Origin: Myxococcales bacterium | GTDB taxonomy: Bacteria; Myxococcota; UBA796; SXON01 | DNA length: 64,000 bases | Direction: 5' to 3' | Assembly (NCBI GenBank): GCA_009692585.1 | Contig: SHYX01000006.1 | Coordinates: 62,001 to 126,000 of the forward strand | In this document: one piece after another, positions 1 to 7,995 of the stretch | How the letters are laid out: every line of letters starts with the position of its first letter | Position numbering within the stretch: position 1 is the stretch's first letter | Position numbers and translations under genes: made by a program | The notes under the pieces: generated by a model | Database searches by the model: none | What the model saw: only the letters and a program-made list of their open reading frames with translations | What the model was told of the DNA's origin: nothing

Positions 1-48
1 GTGGCGAGACGACTTGTTGCGCTTGCGGGTGTTCGAGGTGCGCGCCAT
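1..48 (-). CDS. Start of small basic protein (partial, runs off left edge)
   Basis: Only the first 16 codons are inside the window, read on the minus strand from an ATG at 48-46. The visible residues MARTSNTRKRNKSSRH are strongly basic. A GGAG Shine-Dalgarno sequence lies six bases before the ATG, which supports the start. The gene follows the conserved unknown at 79-1194 in the same direction with a 30-bp gap, so the two may be co-transcribed. A nucleic-acid- or ribosome-associated protein would fit the composition, but too little is visible to name a family. Confidence 0.5.
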   Translation of the reverse strand, partial: MARTSNTRKRNKSSRH

Positions 49-78
49 GGGAGACTCCAGAATCGAGAGGGCGCCGGG

Positions 79-1194
79 CTAACGCGACCCCGGCTCACCG
101 TCCACCGAGCCCGCGCCCCGTGCCGGGGGCATCGTCCGGCCCAGCCGCTCGTACACCTTCTGCAACTGCCGGCGCTTGTAGAGGTCGTGGCGTGAGTCAC
201 CGCGTTCGTTCGCCGCGTCAGACTGGCGATCGACCACCTGGAATTCGGTGAGCACCGAGACGACCTCGCCCAGGACGGCCCGGTGGCGGGGCGCCGAGAC
301 GCCGGGGACATCGGAAATCCGCACGGGGAGCCCGACGATGAAGTTGATGACGTGGTAGTCGCCGCCCGAGTCGGGATTGACGTTGAACGCCGCGTGGCGC
401 TGCAGGCCGAGCGTGCGGCGCTCGCCGTCGTAGTGGCCGTCGATCTCCAATTCGTCGGCGGTCAAGAGCTGGTTGAGGCTCTCGCCGGGGATGACGGCCG
501 GAAAGGGCAGGAGGTTACGGAAGAGCCACGCGATGCACGGGACGATGTCTTCCCGCTCGGCGGTGACGATGCGAAAGCGGAGCTTGTCGAAGACGGTCGC
601 GGCCGTGGTCTGAGGCTTGGCCAGGAGCTTGGTGATGACGCTCGGGCGCGTCTTGCGGTTGCCGTAGAAGGCCTCCACCGGGAGCCCCTCCTCGCGCATG
701 CGCCGCGCCGCCTCGCCCACCTTGTGATTGGCGACCTCCAGGAGGTCCAGCTCGCGGAGCGCGGTCTGGTTGCGAAGCTCCTGCATCTCGAGGTGGTTGA
801 TGACATGGACCAGCTTGAGGATCGCGCAGTACTGGATGCGGTGACGACTGAAGCGCTCCCGCATCGACGCGCGGAGGAAGGCGTCGCGCACGTCGCGGGG
901 GCGGCGGACGTCAGGCGCGAAGTGCAGGCCCAGGTGCTCCTCCAAGTACTCGACGGCCTGGTTGTACACATACCGGACCCGTTCGCGCGCCCAGCCGTCG
1001 TTCTGCAGGTCGCAGCCCCAGAGCCTCAGGAAGCGGTTGACATCGTCGTGGGTGCGGAACGACAGCCGATTCCACTCCACCACCGAGCCCCCGGCCAGGG
1101 CCAGGCGCACCGCATCCTCGTCGAGCATCGTGAGCGGCGGCCGGAGCATCGGACCCAGCTGTTCTTCGTCGAACTCGATCGGATCCTGGCGCAT
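79..1194 (-). CDS. Conserved unknown protein, TIGR04552-like
   Basis: A 371-aa soluble protein without signal peptide or membrane segments. The start MRQDPIEFDEEQLG is chosen because the open frame upstream of it is low-complexity shadow sequence and because a GATAGC hexamer sits nine bases before this ATG. The sequence is rich in charged residues and holds motifs such as RLWGCDLQNDGWARER and FDKLRFRIVTAEREDIVPC, which recall a family of about 350-380 aa seen in myxobacteria and annotated TIGR04552; this family name is from memory and unchecked. The FDKLRFRIVT stretch slightly resembles RelA/SpoT-type nucleotidyltransferase motifs (K-D-x-x-R-x-R), but the catalytic pattern is not clear enough to claim that activity. 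It diverges from the membrane protein at 1246. Confidence 0.6.
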   Translation of the reverse strand: MRQDPIEFDEEQLGPMLRPPLTMLDEDAVRLALAGGSVVEWNRLSFRTHDDVNRFLRLWGCDLQNDGWARERVRYVYNQAVEYLEEHLGLHFAPDVRRPRDVRDAFLRASMRERFSRHRIQYCAILKLVHVINHLEMQELRNQTALRELDLLEVANHKVGEAARRMREEGLPVEAFYGNRKTRPSVITKLLAKPQTTAATVFDKLRFRIVTAEREDIVPCIAWLFRNLLPFPAVIPGESLNQLLTADELEIDGHYDGERRTLGLQRHAAFNVNPDSGGDYHVINFIVGLPVRISDVPGVSAPRHRAVLGEVVSVLTEFQVVDRQSDAANERGDSRHDLYKRRQLQKVYERLGRTMPPARGAGSVDGEPGSR

Positions 1195-1203
1195 CGTTGT
1201 CTG

Positions 1204-1236
1204 GCTATCATGCCGGGGTCGCGGTTTCTTGATAGC
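1204..1236. promoter_or_regulatory. Divergent pair of GATAGC -10-like elements
   Basis: The 51-bp gap between the divergent genes at 1194 (minus) and 1246 (plus) holds two copies of GATAGC facing outward: 1204-1209 on the minus strand and 1231-1236 on the plus strand. Each ends exactly nine bases before its ATG. No clear -35 box or Shine-Dalgarno is seen. The spacing fits a -10 element of leaderless transcripts. This is inference from the repeated pattern across the window. Confidence 0.45.
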
Positions 1237-1245
1237 CCGCGCCCG

Positions 1246-2412
1246 ATGAAACTCCTCCTGTGGATCCTCCAGGGCGGCGGGGACACCGACCGCATCTCCG
1301 TGCCGACGGTGCTCCGAAACGCGTTCTCGGTGTTCTTCGCGAACCTGGAGATCGCGCTGGTGATCGCGTTGATCTCGGGCGGCGTGGGCTTCTGGTTGAC
1401 CGACATGATCGGCACCTCGGCCGTGGAGGGGCAGGACATCCGCGACCCGAAGATGCAACTCATCGCGGCCACGTTGGTCCAGAGCGCGCTGTTGTGCTTC
1501 TGGGCGCTGGTGGTGGGAGCGTGGGCGGCCCCGGCGCAGATCTACCTGTGGGTCCAGCGCGAGAAGGGACTGCCGGCCACGCTGGCGGGGGCAGTGAACT
1601 TCGGGCTCAACCGATGGTCGCGGGTCGCGTTTGCCCACTTCCGCGCCTACCTCGCGGTGGTGCTCGGCAACATCATCGTCGTCCCGGGCATCATCTTCGG
1701 CATCCAATTCGCCTTCGTCGACGCCATCGCCACGCTCGACGCCAAAGAGAAGCACCCGCTCCGCCGCAGCGCCCGCCTGACCTCGGTCCGGCGACGCGCC
1801 ATCGTCGGGACGATGCTGGTCTTCCTGTTCGGGTGGTGGTTGTGGTTCCAGTTGGGGCTGGTCTTCTTCCTTCCGTCCCTGCCGGTGTGGGGCAAGGTGG
1901 CGCTCGGCACGATCGATCACCTGGTGCTGGTGCTGGTGGATCTATGCATGGTCCAGTTCTACCTGGACCTCTTCCGCAAGGCCGCGCCCGTGGCCGAGTC
2001 GGCGCTGGCGACCACCGCGAAGTCGTCCATGAGGCGGTTGAGCGACGGCTTCTCTAGAAGGGTTTCGCCGCGCGCCGCTGCCGACGCACTAACCAGGCTA
2101 CGATGGGCAAAAAGCCCCAACCGGGACGCCCAACGCTGGCGCACAGACCGGCCTCATCCGACGAACCATTGTTGGAGCCTGGCTCCCAATACTCCACGGT
2201 CCCGCAGACCTCGGCGCGCGGCTCCTGGAGCGTGCCGTCCGGATTGCGAACCATGGCCGCCACACACCACTGCGACCCGTCCGATGGCAACGCCGTCGGA
2301 GACCACGCCGCCGTTAGCTGCTGCCCAGAGGAGACGATGGCGGCGCCCGCGCAGCAGACCGTCTCGCCGGGCGGCCCCTCTGCGAAGCGCACAACGACTG
2401 GATCCTCGTTGA
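1246..2412 (+). CDS. Multi-pass membrane protein, unknown; C-terminal end doubtful
   Basis: Starting at MKLLLWILQGG the first ~260 residues look like a genuine integral membrane protein with about five hydrophobic segments, for example around residues 35-60, 80-105, 140-165, 190-215 and 225-250. It contains KGLPATLAGAVNFGLNRWSR and a short cytoplasmic loop KEKHPLRRSARLTSVRRR. No known family is recognised. The frame stays open to 2412, giving 388 aa, but the last ~120 residues are Arg/Pro/Ala-rich, antisense to the decayed gene at 2054-2718, and do not look like real protein. The true stop near 2060 may have been lost when the adjacent region rearranged. The start is supported by GATAGC nine bases upstream. 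Confidence 0.55.
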   Translation: MKLLLWILQGGGDTDRISVPTVLRNAFSVFFANLEIALVIALISGGVGFWLTDMIGTSAVEGQDIRDPKMQLIAATLVQSALLCFWALVVGAWAAPAQIYLWVQREKGLPATLAGAVNFGLNRWSRVAFAHFRAYLAVVLGNIIVVPGIIFGIQFAFVDAIATLDAKEKHPLRRSARLTSVRRRAIVGTMLVFLFGWWLWFQLGLVFFLPSLPVWGKVALGTIDHLVLVLVDLCMVQFYLDLFRKAAPVAESALATTAKSSMRRLSDGFSRRVSPRAAADALTRLRWAKSPNRDAQRWRTDRPHPTNHCWSLAPNTPRSRRPRRAAPGACRPDCEPWPPHTTATRPMATPSETTPPLAAAQRRRWRRPRSRPSRRAAPLRSAQRLDPR

Positions 2413-2718
2413 CACTACCTCCCCGCGCAACGAGACCGCGACGCGCCGAATGGTCGCGCCGTCGTGGGGGTACACGCCAGCACCGACGTAAAGCACCGCG
2501 ATCAGCCCAGGAATCGGGTCGCTGAACTCCGCGCCCGTCTGAAACGTCACGACCTGCTCCGGACCGCCGGCGGCCTCGTTGAGGACGTAGGGCGAATCGG
2601 CATTCAGCGGTTCCGGGGGCACCAACTCTAGGAACCCGCGATGCTCTCGCCGCCCGACGGACTGAGTGTGGCCGTGGCGGTCCACGACGCGGGCAGCGTA
2701 CACTGCTTCCAGAGCCAT
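2054..2718 (-). pseudogene. Decayed surface/exported protein with Cys-TM-Arg tail
   Basis: Two minus-strand frames together make one protein. The 5' part reads from MALEAVYAARVVD (ATG at 2718) through SDPIPGLIAVLYVGAG to VAVSLRGEV near 2415. The rest continues in another frame from SVNEDPVVVRFAEGPPG to a stop at 2054. One indel near 2405-2430 would join them into ~220 aa. The N-terminus is probably missing, because the first ATG lies inside the inverted-repeat element at 2711-2922. The C-terminus CASVGRPGWGFLPIVAWLVRRQRR has a Cys, a short hydrophobic stretch and an Arg cluster, recalling MYXO-CTERM-type sorting tails. Function unknown. A sequencing indel cannot be excluded for the frameshift alone. 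Confidence 0.6.
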
Positions 2719-2922
2719 GCCCCCCGATTTGCGACAGTGGCCGAGCCATGGGGGTTGATTTGCGACAGTAGGGCCGTGAGCACGCGGCATGGCCAGAGAG
2801 CGCCACGAGCAAACGCCGAGCATTCGACGCGGCGCGGTGGCTCGAACACCGCCAGCGGGCGGCATTGTCGCAAATTGGGGGGCATGACCCAGAAGGGTGT
2901 CGCATTTTCGGGGGCATGGCTC
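2711..2922. repeat. MITE-like inverted-repeat element with four end repeats
   Basis: A ~25-bp unit (GAGCCATGCCCCC...TTTGCGACA) occurs at 2712-2736 and, diverged, at 2743-2767 in one orientation, and inverted at 2866-2887 and 2898-2922. The outermost pair is almost identical after reverse complement. Paired nested repeats at both ends with ~100 bp between them and no transposase recall multi-repeat ends such as those of IS21-family elements, so this may be a non-autonomous or internally deleted element. The family assignment is inference. It sits at the 5' end of the broken gene at 2054-2718 and ahead of mfd. Confidence 0.55.
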
Positions 2923-3043
2923 TTCTTTGCGCCACGTGGACGCCGCTCCGGCGCCCCGCTGTCCCGGCCTCGCCGCTCCGCCGTCCCGGCCTCGCCGCCC
3001 CGCCTTCGCGGCTCCGCCGCTCCGCCGCCACCGCCCCCTTCCG

Positions 3044-3049
3044 GTTAGC
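3044..3049 (+). promoter_or_regulatory. GTTAGC -10-like element of mfd
   Basis: GTTAGC ends nine bases before the mfd GTG start at 3059. There is no Shine-Dalgarno between them. It matches the window-wide GnTAnC pattern seen before first genes of transcription units and helps choose this start over upstream in-frame codons. Confidence 0.45.
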
Positions 3050-3058
3050 TCGCCCCCC

Positions 3059-6000
3059 GTGTCCCGCTTCCTCACGGCGCTCGGTCGCGACGATGTTCTC
3101 TCGGGTCTCGCCGGGAGCGCCCCCGCCTGGGCCCTCGCACGCGTCGCCGCCTCCGGACCCGCGACCGTCGTGGTCGCCGACGCCCGCGCGCTGGAGCGGA
3201 TGCTGCGATCGCTGTGCTTCTACGCCCCCGAGCGCGAGGTGCTCGCCTACCCCGCTGACGACGGCCGCCACTGGGATGGCAACGTGCGCGACCCCGCGGG
3301 TGCGCACGCTCGCGTGCTCGCCCGCGCCAGCACCAGCGCCCTGGTCGTGGTCGAAGCCGCCGCGCTCCTGGCCCAGGTCCCGCCTCTGGTCGAGCGCACC
3401 CTCGCCGCCGGCGCGGTGATCTCGCCGCAGGCGCTGCTCCGCTGGCTGGTCGCTGCCGGCTACCTGGTGGCGCCGCATGTCGCGGAGCCGGGCACCGTCG
3501 CGCTACGGGGCGGCACCCTGGAGGTGTGGGGGCTCGGCAACGAGCGCCCGACCCGCGTGGGCTGGTTCGACGACGAGATCGAGGCGGTGCGCGGCCCGGT
3601 GCGACTCCTGGGCGCGCGGGAAGCGCTCCTCGATGGCGACGCGGCCGAGCGGGCGGCGGCGTACGTCCACGCCGTCGCCAACGCGCGGGGGGTGGTCGGC
3701 CAGGACCGGCGGGCGCTGTTGCAAGACCTCCGGGCAGGCGTGTGGTTCGCCTCCGCCGAGGACTACCTCCCCGCGCTCGCTCCCTGCGCCGTGGTCTCCC
3801 TCCCCTCCCCCGTCTTCGTCTTGGAGCCCGAGCTGGTCGCCGCCGCCCTCCACCACTCCTTTGCCGACGCCACCCGCCGCTTCGACGCGCTCCGTCTCGA
3901 AGACCGGCCGCTGGTGCGCCCCGAGGAGCGCTACGCCACCCCGGAGGCGGTGCTCCAAAGCCTCGGCGACGCCCGTCCCATCAGCATGACCGGCACCTCG
4001 TGGAGCACGCAACCGGTGTCCGGCCTGCGCGTGGGGCACACCGGGGAGTTGGCCCCCGCGGTCAACGGGTTGCGGGCATTGGCGGCGGCGGGCGCCACGG
4101 TCGTGCTCGTCGCCGACGACCGCACCCGCGGAGACCGCATCCGCGCGCTCTTTGACTCCCACGGCCTGACCCTGGGGTCGGAGCCCGCGTACCGCGCCGT
4201 GGCGCTGGTCGTCGGCGACCTCCCGGAGGGCTTCGTGGCGCCGGATCTCGCCTACGTCACCGCCGACGAGGTGTTCGGCGAGAAGCTCCGGGAGCGGCCC
4301 CCGAGCATGGCCACCCGTTTCCGCAAGGCTGTCGCGGGCTCGCTCGGCACCCTCAACCGGGGCGATCTCGTCGTCCACGCCCGGCACGGAATCGGCGTCT
4401 ACCGAGGCCTGTCGCGGATGCCGCTGGGGGAGAGCGCCGGCGACTTCGTGCTGATTGAGTATCGCGACGCAGAAAAGCTGTACGTCCCGGTGTGGAGGCT
4501 CGATCTGCTCGCACCGTACCGGGCCGAGGGCGAAGGGAGACCGCGCCTGGACAAGCTCGGCGGCGGCACCTGGGAGCTGCGCCGCGCCAAGGTCAAGGAC
4601 GCGGTCCTGAAGCTGGCGGCGGAGATCCTTCGCATGCACGCCCGGCGCAAGCTGGCGACCGGGCACGCCTACCAGGGTGGCGGCGAGCTGTACACCCGCT
4701 TCGAAGAGGCCTTCGCCTTCGTCGAGACCGAAGACCAGCAGGAGACCATCCGCGCCGTGCTCGACGACCTCGCATCGGGCCAGCCGATGGATCGCCTCCT
4801 GGTCGGCGACGTCGGTTTCGGGAAGACCGAGGTGGCGATGCGGGCGGCCTTCCGGGTGGTCCTCGACGGCCACCAGGCCCTGGTGCTGGTCCCCACCACC
4901 GTGCTGGCGTTCCAGCATCATGGCACCTTCAAGCGGCGGATGGAGGAGTTCGGCGTGCGGGTGGGGATGCTCAGCCGCTTTGTCGACGCGGCCGGTACCC
5001 GGGCGGTCTCCGAGGGCACCGCATCCGGCGCGGTCGACGTGCTCATCGCGACAACCGCCGCGCTCGGTCGGGGAATCCGCTTCCGCAAGCTCGGCCTGGT
5101 CGTGGTCGACGAGGAGCACCGCTTCGGCACCAAACACAAAGAAGAATCACGACGGTTGGCGCAAGGGGTCCACCACCTTGCGCTCAGCGCCACCCCCATC
5201 CCGCGCAGCCTGCACATGGCCCTGGCCGGGCTGCGCGACATGAGCCTCATCACCACCCCTCCCGAGGGGCGCCGCCCCATCCACACCGAGGTCGTCCGCT
5301 TCGACGGCGCCCGGATCACCGACGAGGTGCGCGCCGAGCTGACCCGCGGCGGGCAGGTGTACTTCGTGCACAACCGCGTGCAGTCGATCGACGGGGTGGC
5401 GCGGTGGCTCCGGAAGCAGCTCCCCGACGTGACGATCGAGGTCGGCCACGGCCAGCAGAGCGCCGACGCGTTGGAGCGGGTGCTGGGTCGGTTCGCCGGT
5501 GGCGAGGTCGACGTGCTGGTGTGCACGGCCATCATCGAGAGCGGGGTGGACCTGCCCAACGCCAACCTGATGATCATCAATCGCGCCGAACAATTCGGCG
5601 CGGCGCAGCTCTACCAGCTTCGCGGCCGGGTGGGCCGCAGCCACGTCGAGGCGCGTTGCCTCCTGATGGTGGGCGGCAGCGGGCTGGTGCACAAAGAGGC
5701 CCTGGTCCGCCTGCACGCGCTCCAGCAGGCCAGCGCGCTCGGCAGCGGTTTTGCCGTCGCCAGTCGCGACCTGGAGCTGCGTGGCGGCGGCGAGATCTTA
5801 GGGGACAAGCAGCATGGCCACATCGCGGCCATCGGCTTTGACGCCTACATCGCCCTGTTGGAGGAGGCCTGCGCACAGGTGCGCGGTGACGTGGTCGCCG
5901 AGGCCATCGACCCCGAAGTGGACGTGCCCGTCCCGGCCGTGCTCCCCGAAGAGTGGATTCTCGACACCGGCGAGAGGCTGGACGCCTACGGACGCCTTGC

Positions 6001-6346
6001 CCAGGCGGCGACCGCCACCCGTGTCCGCGGCGTGTTCGCCGATCTGGAAGGCCGCTACGGGCCCGCTCCGCTCGAAGCCCACCATCTGCGCGAGCTGTCC
6101 GAGCTACGCCTCCAGTGTCGCGACCTGGGCATCATCAAGCTGGCGGTCCTCCGGGTCCGCGTCGCGATCGTGCTCCACACCCGCCACAAGCTCGATCCCC
6201 TGCGCCTGTTGGAGCTCTGCACCCGCGAACCCGCTCGGTTTCGTCGCCAGGGCGAGATGGGCCTGGACGTCCGCGGCACCCCCGAGGAGACCGCCGAGCC
6301 CTTCCGGTTCGCGGCCTGGACGCTGGGTCGATTGCGAACGCCGTGA
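3059..6346 (+). CDS. mfd: Transcription-repair coupling factor Mfd
   Basis: A 1095-aa SF2 translocase that removes RNA polymerase stalled at DNA lesions and recruits UvrA. The N-terminal ~400 residues are a UvrB-homology region. A CarD/RID RNA-polymerase-binding module follows (GDLVVHARHGIGVYRGL). The translocase has Walker A GDVGFGKTEVAMRAAF, DEEH box (VVDEEHRFG), motif III SATPIPR, and the relay/motif VI region QLYQLRGRVGRSHVEARCLL. The C-terminal TRCF domain closes the protein. GTG at 3059 is chosen because the Pro/Arg-rich upstream extension is not typical and GTTAGC sits just ahead. The length is close to the ~1150 aa usual for the family, and the gene is intact, unlike the regions on both sides. 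Confidence 0.97.
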   Translation: MSRFLTALGRDDVLSGLAGSAPAWALARVAASGPATVVVADARALERMLRSLCFYAPEREVLAYPADDGRHWDGNVRDPAGAHARVLARASTSALVVVEAAALLAQVPPLVERTLAAGAVISPQALLRWLVAAGYLVAPHVAEPGTVALRGGTLEVWGLGNERPTRVGWFDDEIEAVRGPVRLLGAREALLDGDAAERAAAYVHAVANARGVVGQDRRALLQDLRAGVWFASAEDYLPALAPCAVVSLPSPVFVLEPELVAAALHHSFADATRRFDALRLEDRPLVRPEERYATPEAVLQSLGDARPISMTGTSWSTQPVSGLRVGHTGELAPAVNGLRALAAAGATVVLVADDRTRGDRIRALFDSHGLTLGSEPAYRAVALVVGDLPEGFVAPDLAYVTADEVFGEKLRERPPSMATRFRKAVAGSLGTLNRGDLVVHARHGIGVYRGLSRMPLGESAGDFVLIEYRDAEKLYVPVWRLDLLAPYRAEGEGRPRLDKLGGGTWELRRAKVKDAVLKLAAEILRMHARRKLATGHAYQGGGELYTRFEEAFAFVETEDQQETIRAVLDDLASGQPMDRLLVGDVGFGKTEVAMRAAFRVVLDGHQALVLVPTTVLAFQHHGTFKRRMEEFGVRVGMLSRFVDAAGTRAVSEGTASGAVDVLIATTAALGRGIRFRKLGLVVVDEEHRFGTKHKEESRRLAQGVHHLALSATPIPRSLHMALAGLRDMSLITTPPEGRRPIHTEVVRFDGARITDEVRAELTRGGQVYFVHNRVQSIDGVARWLRKQLPDVTIEVGHGQQSADALERVLGRFAGGEVDVLVCTAIIESGVDLPNANLMIINRAEQFGAAQLYQLRGRVGRSHVEARCLLMVGGSGLVHKEALVRLHALQQASALGSGFAVASRDLELRGGGEILGDKQHGHIAAIGFDAYIALLEEACAQVRGDVVAEAIDPEVDVPVPAVLPEEWILDTGERLDAYGRLAQAATATRVRGVFADLEGRYGPAPLEAHHLRELSELRLQCRDLGIIKLAVLRVRVAIVLHTRHKLDPLRLLELCTREPARFRRQGEMGLDVRGTPEETAEPFRFAAWTLGRLRTP

Positions 6347-6363
6347 ACTCCGGGGCCCCCTCG

Positions 6364-6942
6364 CTATCGGCGGGTTGGCGGGGCGCGGAGCGGCCGGCGC
6401 CGCCGGACCCACGCCACGAGCCCGACGCCAGTGAAGCCGGCGCCGCCGACGGTCATCGCGTCGCAGCCGCACCACGCGTTCGGGCGGCACCGGTGTAGGT
6501 GGGGGTGCCGATGAGGGAGTCGGTCGGCAGGATGGTCAGGTAGCTGCCGGCGGTCGACGCCGTGCCACCGCCCGCCGGGTTCCGGCGGCGTAGATTCTCG
6601 TCTGGAACAGGTCCGGGCGGGGCGCGGGGCAGGTGAACCAGCCGCGGAGCAGGTCCTCGGCGGTGTAGTCGAGGTGGGTGTCGGTGCTCACCTCCACCCG
6701 GGCGGCGCCCCACGCGTAGACCTCCACCGCCACCCGGTCGCGGGTGACGCACACGTCCCCGTCCACGCCGATGCCGACGACGAATATCTCGTCGCTCCAC
6801 CCACACTCGGTCACGACGAGGTCGCAGTCGTTGTCGTGGCCGCAGCGATCGACCGCGTAGGGGTGCCGCGACGGGTCGGCGTCGTCGCAGTCGCCGACGA
6901 ATTCGGTCCACCCGTCGCCGTCGTCGTCGCCGCAGGGGGGCG
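6364..6942 (-). pseudogene. Broken MopE-like Ca-binding surface protein with MYXO-CTERM-like tail
   Basis: Three minus-strand frames carry consecutive parts of one protein. The upstream part contains PPCGDDDGDGWTEFVGDC, then DDADPSRHPYAVDRCGHDND, the Asp/Cys pattern of MopE-type putative metal-binding repeats common in myxobacterial surface proteins. It continues to LFQTRIYAAG and stops at 6536. The next part, GSYLTILPTDSLIGTPTYTG, is in a second frame. The end, AWCGCDAMTVGGAGF then TGVGLVAWVRRRR, is in a third frame ending at 6364-6366. Two indels (near 6570 and 6480) separate them, and the 5' end is lost where a plus-strand fragment begins at 6943. The tail has a Cys pair, a hydrophobic stretch and four Arg. 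Confidence 0.65.
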
Positions 6943-7194
6943 CTGCTGGTCGTCGAACTCTCCGACGCGCTGGCGGGCGTGGCCGCAGGAGCGGTCGTGG
7001 GGGCGATTGCGCGATGGAAGCCGATGCTCGTCGCGTCGATCGTCGGCGCGGCGTTCACGCTGGCCGGCTTCGCCAACCTCGCCTCGCTGCCCCACCCGCT
7101 GTGGTTCGCGGTCCTGAGCACCGTCACGTACGTGCCGGCGGCGCTGGCCGGCGTGTGGGTGGTGGGCCGGTGGCGGGGGCGAACGGGGGGGTGA
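6943..7194 (+). pseudogene. C-terminal fragment of a small membrane protein
   Basis: An open stretch without a convincing start encodes 83 residues beginning LLVVELSDALAGVAAGAVVG and continuing with three hydrophobic segments (AIARWKPMLVASIVGAAFTL; ANLASLPHPLWFAVLSTVTY; VPAALAGVWVVGRW) to a proper stop. Hydrophobic periodicity and the WKP/HPLWF positions look like a real inner-membrane protein, but it begins abruptly where the oppositely oriented MopE-like fragment ends. A GTG at 6979 could restart a 71-aa product. The junction at about 6940 lies in a G-run. Function unknown. Confidence 0.5.
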
Positions 7195-7239
7195 GACGGC
7201 GGATCGGTTCCCCCTCTCGGTGGCCCTGGAGCGTCGCAA

Positions 7240-7533
7240 GCCAGGGCCGCGTTGTCCATCGTCGTGAGCAGGTCTGCGCTCGCGCCGAGGGTCGCCATCC
7301 CGTCGCGCACTGCGGTCAGATTGGCCAGGAGCACCGCTTTGTCCGCGGTGCGCCGACAGCAGCGCATGGGCGTACACCACGCCGGTGCGGAACGCGATGC
7401 GATCCTTCTGCTCGGGCGGCGGCACCGGGGGCAACGTCGTCGGCACCAGCGCGCCGGACGGTCCAACTCCAGCGGGGACGGGGCCCCGATCTGGCGACCG
7501 GCCAGGGACGGCAGCGGTCCAACGGGTCATCAA
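7240..7533 (-). pseudogene. Frameshifted fragment of an unknown protein
   Basis: Two minus-strand frames look protein-like in succession: PPEQKDRIAFRTGVVYAHAL from a start at 7533 or 7530, then after a frame change near 7350, DKAVLLANLTAVRDGMATLG and ADLLTTMDNAALACDA. The downstream end runs into low-complexity sequence with no natural stop. It lies 13 bp after the stop of the 149-aa gene in the same direction, so it may once have been the next gene of that operon. No family is recognised. Confidence 0.4.
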
Positions 7534-7545
7534 TCCCCCAAGCGG

Positions 7546-7995
7546 CTAGCGCGCCGCCAACGCCGCGTGGTCGCGTACGGTCCGTGCCGTCAGGCTCGCC
7601 GGGATCCGGAGCGCCGCGAGCCCACCGGCGCGGGCCGCCGCCAGCTCCCGCGCGCCAGCCTCCGCGGTGATCATCTCTGGGAGCGCGGCGCCACCGAAGT
7701 AGACGAAGGCCTCGGTGCCCAGGGGACCGGGCACGACGACGCGCACCTGACCCGCATCGACGTCGCGCGCCAGCACTTCAACCGGCGCCTCCCCGACGTA
7801 GAGCACCGGCCTCGGCATGTCGGTCACCGACAGGAGCGCCGGGTCGACCTGAAGCACGAGCACGGTGCCGCCCCGCACCACCGGATGGGCAGCGGACCAG
7901 TCCGAGCGGTAGGGCTCGAGCAGGACGAAGGGGGTCGCGGACACCACGCGCAGCACCGGCTCCGCGGCCAGCCCCGCGGCGACAAGCAGGATCAT
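7546..7995 (-). CDS. Small exported protein, unknown
   Basis: 149 aa beginning MILLVAAGLAAEPVLRVVSA, a short hydrophobic leader followed by AxA-like residues, so export to the periplasm is likely. The mature part is mostly beta-type sequence (VLVLQVDPALLSV; RPVLYVGEAPVEVLARDVDA; VRVVVPGPLGTEAFVYFGG). No family is recognised. Its ATG overlaps the stop of the preceding hydrolase lipoprotein gene by four bases (ATGA), implying translational coupling, so the product probably works with that lipoprotein. A role as periplasmic partner is inference. Confidence 0.7.
   Translation of the reverse strand: MILLVAAGLAAEPVLRVVSATPFVLLEPYRSDWSAAHPVVRGGTVLVLQVDPALLSVTDMPRPVLYVGEAPVEVLARDVDAGQVRVVVPGPLGTEAFVYFGGAALPEMITAEAGARELAAARAGGLAALRIPASLTARTVRDHAALAAR

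Noticed and set aside
1..195. A 64-codon plus-strand frame at the left edge
   Set aside because: Antisense to the basic-protein start and the end of the conserved unknown; Arg/Pro/His-rich with no motif.
79..1194. The conserved unknown as a RelA/SpoT-type synthetase
   Set aside because: The FDKLRFRIVT stretch is suggestive, but the other catalytic residues of the family cannot be placed with confidence.
2897..3058. An earlier start for Mfd adding 54 residues
   Set aside because: The extra segment is Pro/Arg/Ala low-complexity, overlaps the inverted-repeat element, and lies upstream of the GTTAGC box.
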